In this document: positions 60,209-64,000 of the stretch, in pieces
Layout of the letters: each line of letters starts with the position of its first letter
Numbering within the stretch: position 1 is the first letter of the stretch
Assembly: GCA_903851195.1 (NCBI GenBank)
Contig: CAINNJ010000022.1
Location: 1 to 64,000, forward strand
Direction of reading: 5' to 3'
Origin: an uncultured Acidobacteriia bacterium
Lineage (GTDB): Bacteria > Acidobacteriota > Terriglobia > Bryobacterales > Bryobacteraceae
Length of the DNA stretch: 64,000 nucleotides
The notes under the pieces: model-generated
The model's database searches: none
What the model saw: the letters and a program-made list of their open reading frames with translations, nothing else
What the model was told of the DNA's origin: nothing
Made by a program: the position numbers and the translations under genes

Positions 60209-60858
60209 ATATCGACATCGCCGGAACCTCTCTTGAACTGCTGCCGGAGCGCGCCGCTTTCTGGCGCGAACGCTCCACGCTGTTCGTGGCCGATACGCAC
60301 TGGGGCAAGGCCGCGGCGTTTCGCGCTCACTCCATTCCCGTGCCCTACGGGACTACGGACAACGACCTCGCGCGCCTGAGCGCCGCGATCGGGAAGACGA
60401 ACTGCCGGCGCATCGTGCTGCTGGGCGACGCGCTGCATGCGCGGGAAGGCAGGGCTAAGAAAACGTTCGCCGCCGTGGCTGAGTGGCGCGCGCGTCATGC
60501 CGATGTGGAGGTGGTGCTGGTGCGCGGTAATCACGACAGACGCGCGGGCGATCCGCCGGAGGAACTCGGCATCCGCTGCGTGGACGCGCCGCTGTATGAG
60601 GCGCCGTTCGTGTTCCTGCATCATCCGGTGGCGTCGACCCAGGGTTATTCGCTGGCGGGACATACGCACCCGGCGGTGAAACTGCGCGGGCGCGGACTGC
60701 AGCGGGCTACCCTGCCATGCTTCTTCTTCACGCCGACGGTCGCGACGCTGCCGGCGTTCGGCTCTTTCTGCGGCAACGCGGTGATCTCTCCGGAAGCGGG
60801 CGACCGCGTTTACGCCGTGGCGGGGGATGAGATCGTGGCGATTCCGACGGTATATTGA
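60205..60858 (+). CDS. pdeM: ligase-associated metallophosphoesterase PdeM
   Basis: 217 residues, calcineurin-like. Metal ligands: LFVADTHWGKA (DxH), LLGDALHAREG (GD), VRGNHDRR (GNHD) and LAGHTHP (GHxH). Coupled by 4 bp to the DEXH helicase, as in the known ligase-associated module. The last 18 bp of the gene with its stop are tandemly duplicated (60843-60876). Confidence 0.9.
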   Translation: MNIDIAGTSLELLPERAAFWRERSTLFVADTHWGKAAAFRAHSIPVPYGTTDNDLARLSAAIGKTNCRRIVLLGDALHAREGRAKKTFAAVAEWRARHADVEVVLVRGNHDRRAGDPPEELGIRCVDAPLYEAPFVFLHHPVASTQGYSLAGHTHPAVKLRGRGLQRATLPCFFFTPTVATLPAFGSFCGNAVISPEAGDRVYAVAGDEIVAIPTVY

Positions 60859-60876
60859 GCTCCGACGGTATATTGA
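60843..60876. repeat. 18-bp tandem duplication across the pdeM stop
   Basis: TCCGACGGTATATTGA at 60843-60858 is repeated at 60861-60876, period 18. The first copy contains the TGA stop of pdeM (60856-60858); the second therefore lies in the short gap before hpnE. Confidence 0.9.
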
Positions 60877-60879
60877 AGG

Positions 60880-62196
60880 ATGGCACGCGTCGCAATCTTA
60901 GGCGGGGGACTGGCGGGCCTGGCTGCTGCGTCTGCTCTGGGCAGTTCGGGCTATGACGTCGATCTTTACGAGTCGCGGGCGTTCCTGGGCGGGCGCGCGA
61001 CGTCCTGGCCGGTCGGCGCGGGCGACGAGGCGGAGATGGTCGACAACTGTCAGCACGTCCTGCTGCGCTGCTGCGTCAATCTGCTGGACCTCTACGGGCG
61101 GCTGGGCGTAGGCGACAAGGTCCGGTTCCACAAAGAGTTCTGTTTCATCGAGCCGGGCGGGCGGCGTTCTTACATGAAGCGCGGCATGCTGCCCGCGCCG
61201 GCCCACTTCGCGGGCTCGTTCCTCACGCTGAAGTATCTCGGTTTCAAAGATAAACTCTGTATCGCGCGGGCCATGAATGCGATTCCGCGCGAACTGCGAA
61301 AACGCCGGGATCTGGACCAGATCAGCATGCTCGACTGGCTGCGCGAACATCGGCAGACGGAACGCGCCATCGAGCGCTACTGGCGGCAGGTGCTGGTCAG
61401 CGCGATCAACGAAGAACTGGACCGGATGGCGGCCTCGCACGGTTTTCAGGTGTTCTGGCTGGGCATGATCGCGCGGGCGGATTCTTACGAGATGGGAGTG
61501 CCGGATGTGCCGCTGCGGGAGCTTTACGACGAGCACGGACTCCCGAAGAGCGTGACCATCCACGAACGCGCGGCCGTGACGGCGATCGACTGCGCGGATG
61601 GCGCGGTGGATGCCGTGGTGGCCGGGGGCGAACGACGGGTGGCGGACTACTATCTGTCCTGTCTGCCGTTCGAGCGTTTGCGTCCGCTGCTGCCCGATTT
61701 GCCGGTGGAATGGGACGCGTTCGGGCATTCGCCCATCACCGGCATCCATCTCTGGTTCGACCGGCCGATCACCGATCTGCCGCATGCCACGCTGCTGGAC
61801 CGCACGATTCAGTGGTTCTTCAACAAGAGCGAAGGCCGGTATGTGCAACTGGTGGTGAGCGCTTCGCGGAGTCTGACGGAGATGTCGAGGAACGAGATCA
61901 TCGAACTGGCCGTGCGCGAACTGGGCGAATTTTTCCCCGCTGCGAGGGAAGCCACGCTGGTGAAGGCACAGGTTATTAAAGAGGTGCGGGCGACTTTCTC
62001 CGCCGCGCCAGGACTGGAAGCGCGCCGCCCCCGCGCCGTCACCCCGTTGCGCAACTTTTTCCTCGCCGGCGACTGGACGCGGTCCGGCTGGCCGGCTACC
62101 ATGGAGGGCGCCGTCCGAAGCGGCTATCTCGGCGCGGAGGCAGTCACGACGGCTGCGGGCGATGCCCGTTCCTTCCTGCTGCCCGATGTCGCTTGA
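60880..62196 (+). CDS. hpnE: hydroxysqualene dehydroxylase HpnE
   Basis: 438 residues, FAD-dependent amine oxidase-type fold. VAILGGGLAGLAAASALGSSGYDVDLYESRAFLGGRATSW is the FAD motif, and the end FFLAGDWTRSGWPATMEGAVRSGYLGAEAV the second FAD contact. The middle (VDNCQHVLLRCCVNLLDLYGRLG) is a good match for the squalene/hopanoid branch. It removes the hydroxyl from hydroxysqualene to give squalene in the HpnCDE route. Here hpnC and hpnD are not beside it. Confidence 0.88.
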   Translation: MARVAILGGGLAGLAAASALGSSGYDVDLYESRAFLGGRATSWPVGAGDEAEMVDNCQHVLLRCCVNLLDLYGRLGVGDKVRFHKEFCFIEPGGRRSYMKRGMLPAPAHFAGSFLTLKYLGFKDKLCIARAMNAIPRELRKRRDLDQISMLDWLREHRQTERAIERYWRQVLVSAINEELDRMAASHGFQVFWLGMIARADSYEMGVPDVPLRELYDEHGLPKSVTIHERAAVTAIDCADGAVDAVVAGGERRVADYYLSCLPFERLRPLLPDLPVEWDAFGHSPITGIHLWFDRPITDLPHATLLDRTIQWFFNKSEGRYVQLVVSASRSLTEMSRNEIIELAVRELGEFFPAAREATLVKAQVIKEVRATFSAAPGLEARRPRAVTPLRNFFLAGDWTRSGWPATMEGAVRSGYLGAEAVTTAAGDARSFLLPDVA

Positions 62197-62236
62197 TGGC
62201 CGGATGTCGCTTGATGGCCGGATGTCGCATAATGAG
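62185..62236. repeat. 18-bp tandem repeat across the hpnE stop
   Basis: GATGTCGCTTGATGGCCG at 62185-62202 and exactly again at 62203-62220, then a partial third GATGTCGCATAATGAG. The first copy holds the TGA stop of hpnE (62194-62196). The partial third copy supplies the ATG used by the next gene. Confidence 0.92.
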
Positions 62237-62615
62237 CTTAATGCGTAATTTATGGGTGATGTTGCTGGCGATTCTTTCCGTGCCGGCGTTTGCAGCGAAC
62301 ACGAAGCTGACCGTCCAGGTGAATTCGGTGGATACCGGTAAGCCGATTGATCGCGCCAGCGTGGTGGTGAAGTTCCGTCACGGACTCAACGTGAACATGA
62401 AGAAAATGGTCACGAACTGGGAGACCAAGACCAACCAGGACGGAGCCGTGACGCTGCCGACCATGCCGCAGGGAGAGATCACCATCCAGGTGATCGCGCC
62501 CAACTACCAGACGTTCGGCGACGTTTATCAGCTCACCGACGCCCCGGCTCAGACCATCAGCATCAAGCTGAACCGCCCGCAGGCGCAGTACTCGGAAGAC
62601 GCTAAGAAGAAGTAA
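62232..62615 (+). CDS. small secreted carboxypeptidase-regulatory-like protein
   Basis: 127 residues from the ATG at 62232; ATG at 62241 is nearly as good. Signal peptide (LWVMLLAILSVPAFAA). The mature part is one Ig-like beta domain: LTVQVNSVDTGKPIDRASVVVKF, VTNWETKTNQDGAVTLPTMPQGEITIQVIAPNYQTFG, the pattern of carboxypeptidase regulatory-like (peptidase-associated) domains. It probably sits in the periplasm or cell surface. Its end overlaps the convergent nicotinamidase by 14 bp. Confidence 0.75.
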   Translation: MSLMRNLWVMLLAILSVPAFAANTKLTVQVNSVDTGKPIDRASVVVKFRHGLNVNMKKMVTNWETKTNQDGAVTLPTMPQGEITIQVIAPNYQTFGDVYQLTDAPAQTISIKLNRPQAQYSEDAKKK

Positions 62616-63153
62616 CGGTTTCGACCGTTACGCAAGTGCCACCGGCCGCTTCGAAAGCCGCGATCACCTCGCGGGCTGCCGCTTCGTCTTTGGCGTAAAT
62701 CGCGTCGGTAACCAGACGGACCTTGCGGCCGGTCTTCAACAAGCCCATAATCGCGAACTTCACGCAGTATTCCGTAAGCACTCCGTAGACGAAGCACTCG
62801 TCGATGCCGAGTTTGTCGAGCAGCGGGATCAGATCCGCATTGCTGAATAAATCGAGCTCGTTCTTTTCGATGATGATCTGCTTGCCGGCAGGCAGCAGGG
62901 TGGCGGCGGGCTTCTTCTGGCCGAAGGTATCGACGATGCAGTGGGGCGGCCAGACCTGGAACTCGGCGGCGTTTTCGGTGTGGGCGCAGGTGGTGGAAAT
63001 CACCGCGATCCCGTGCTTCGCGGCGTAGTTGTTGAGCGCCGCCACGGCCGGAATCACCTGCTCCGCGCCCGTTTTATAGAGCGCTCCGGCGGGGAAGAGG
63101 AAATCGATCTGGGTATCGATGTCGAAAAAGGCTTTACCGGACAAGATCGGCAT
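62602..63153 (-). CDS. pncA: nicotinamidase-like cysteine hydrolase
   Basis: 183 residues, isochorismatase-like fold. Asp in FFDIDTQIDFLFPAG (about 11-13), a Lys in IIIEKNELD, and Cys in VYGVLTEYCVKFA make the triad. The gene is 20 bp inside the end of the nicotinate phosphoribosyltransferase gene, so both are in one operon. The two together turn nicotinamide into nicotinate and nicotinate into nicotinate mononucleotide for NAD salvage. The symbol is given on that context. Confidence 0.8.
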   Translation of the reverse strand: MPILSGKAFFDIDTQIDFLFPAGALYKTGAEQVIPAVAALNNYAAKHGIAVISTTCAHTENAAEFQVWPPHCIVDTFGQKKPAATLLPAGKQIIIEKNELDLFSNADLIPLLDKLGIDECFVYGVLTEYCVKFAIMGLLKTGRKVRLVTDAIYAKDEAAAREVIAAFEAAGGTCVTVETVTSS

Positions 63154-64000
63154 GGGTCCGCTCCGTGAGTTGTTCCAGTTCGTAAGAAATCTCGGTGTGG
63201 CGGTCCTTTGCGGGCCACCGCTCCAGACCGGCGCGGGCGCGTTCGCGGATCGCCTCCGCGGAGGGGAGTTCCGTGACCAGGTTGCCGTTGATGATATACG
63301 GCTTCAGCAGGGCTTCGGAGCCCGGCGCGCATTCGTCATGCAGCGCCAGGATGTCGTAATCCGGGAAGCGGAACAGCTGCTTGGCGCCGGGGAGCGTTTG
63401 CTTCTCCGGACTGCTCTTGGCGGTGGCGCGGGTCTGTCCGTCCTGCTCGATCTCGACCAGTTTGTAGATTGCCCCCATGGACGGGGCATCGCCGGAAACG
63501 GCCAGTTCGGTGCCGACTCCAAAGGAATCGATCGGCGCTCCGGCGGCGACCAGATCCGCGATTTTCACTTCATCCAGATCGCCGCTGGCCATGATTTTGG
63601 CATGTTGCAGACCGGCGTCGTCCAGGATCCGGCGGACCTGACGCGAAGTCTCCACAAAGTCGCCGCTGTCGAGCCGGACACCCCAGAGCGGTTTGCCTAA
63701 CTCAGCCACCTTACGGGCGCCTTCCAGAACGTCGTAAGTGTCCAGTAACTGAATGGTCCGGTCCCCGAGTAACTGCTGTAACTGCCGGAAAGCGTCCGTC
63801 TCGTTCCCGAAGGCCATGATCCAGGAGTGCGCCGCCGTGCCCATCACGGGGATGCCGTAACGGTAGCCCGCGAGCGTGTTGCTGGTGCCCGCGCAGCCGC
63901 CGATGTAGGAAGCGCGCGCGCCGAGGATCCCGGCTTCGGGCGTATGAGCGCGGCGGGTGCCGAACTCCACCACATACCGGCCCTGCGCGGCGTGGACGAT
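63134..64000 (-). CDS. pncB: nicotinate phosphoribosyltransferase (5' end outside window)
   Basis: At least 288 residues, cut by the right edge of the window. VVEFGTRRAHTPEAGILGARASYIGGCAGTSNTLAGYRYGIPVMGTAAHSWIMAF is the substrate and His-phosphorylation region (GTAAHSW), LLDTYDVLEGARK and VRLDSGDF follow, and ASGDLDEVKIADLVAAG closes the barrel. Condenses nicotinate with phosphoribosyl pyrophosphate. The start codon lies beyond 64000. Co-translated with the nicotinamidase gene. Confidence 0.9.
   Translation of the reverse strand: MVHAAQGRYVVEFGTRRAHTPEAGILGARASYIGGCAGTSNTLAGYRYGIPVMGTAAHSWIMAFGNETDAFRQLQQLLGDRTIQLLDTYDVLEGARKVAELGKPLWGVRLDSGDFVETSRQVRRILDDAGLQHAKIMASGDLDEVKIADLVAAGAPIDSFGVGTELAVSGDAPSMGAIYKLVEIEQDGQTRATAKSSPEKQTLPGAKQLFRFPDYDILALHDECAPGSEALLKPYIINGNLVTELPSAEAIRERARAGLERWPAKDRHTEISYELEQLTERTHADLVR

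Overview
This is a 64 kb piece of a GC-rich bacterial chromosome, most likely from an Acidobacteriota member of the Bryobacterales/Solibacter type. The taxon is an inference. It rests on the VWFA-domain secreted protein typical of Acidobacteria, a PEP-CTERM protein, HpnE (hopanoid/squalene synthesis), TonB-C proteins, outer-membrane proteins (alginate-export barrel, TolC) that imply a diderm envelope, and Gly/Arg-rich inserts in secreted proteins. No rRNA, tRNA or CRISPR array was seen.

Region 1 (1-7.5 kb) is an accessory island. It starts with 23-bp-spaced repeats resembling an IS21-family end. It then carries a two-gene RloA/RloB (AbiL-like) defence pair and a duplicated hicB-hicA-DUF433 toxin-antitoxin block; one copy is intact and linked to a DUF5615 toxin, the other is decaying. 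It also holds an orphan antitoxin followed by a ten-codon toxin stub, a PD-(D/E)XK-like small protein, a candidate structured RNA, and an orphan phage terminase split into ATPase and nuclease by one in-frame TGA.

Region 2 (7.5-11.9 kb) has a LysR regulator divergent from an isochorismatase / outer-membrane barrel / pirin operon, plus a DUF1801 gene. Region 3 (11.9-20.2 kb, all minus strand) is a surface-glycan cluster: three GT4 glycosyltransferases, a GT2 with membrane anchors, a GT39-like membrane protein and an ABC exporter.

Region 4 (20.5-31.1 kb) holds an ArsR-SRPBCC-hydrolase operon, a large YncE/phosphoesterase protein followed by a PEP-CTERM protein and a terminator, a vapB-like gene with a stop at codon 2, a higBA pair, TetR with a reductase pair, and a serpin. 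Region 5 (31.2-35.5 kb) is a signalling operon: winged-helix protein, double-domain KaiC-like ATPase, PocR-PAS hybrid histidine kinase. Copies of a hairpin repeat lie on both sides of it.

Region 6 (35.8-52.1 kb) is mostly housekeeping: a Tat-exported amidase, a TPR / MacB-type permease / TolC operon, rplS-rnhB, ABC transporters, a STAS protein with an unknown partner, a lipid-exporter-like ABC protein, and moeA-moaC-mogA with a VWFA gene. Region 7 (52.3-55.1 kb) is a XamI-type restriction-modification system with a recognisable promoter.

Region 8 (55.3-64 kb) has tandem TonB-C paralogues, the DEXH helicase-PdeM DNA-damage pair without its ligase, hpnE, a small secreted protein, and NAD salvage genes (nicotinamidase and nicotinate phosphoribosyltransferase, the latter cut by the window edge). 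Short exact tandem duplications of 15-21 bp recur through the window, two of them across stop codons.
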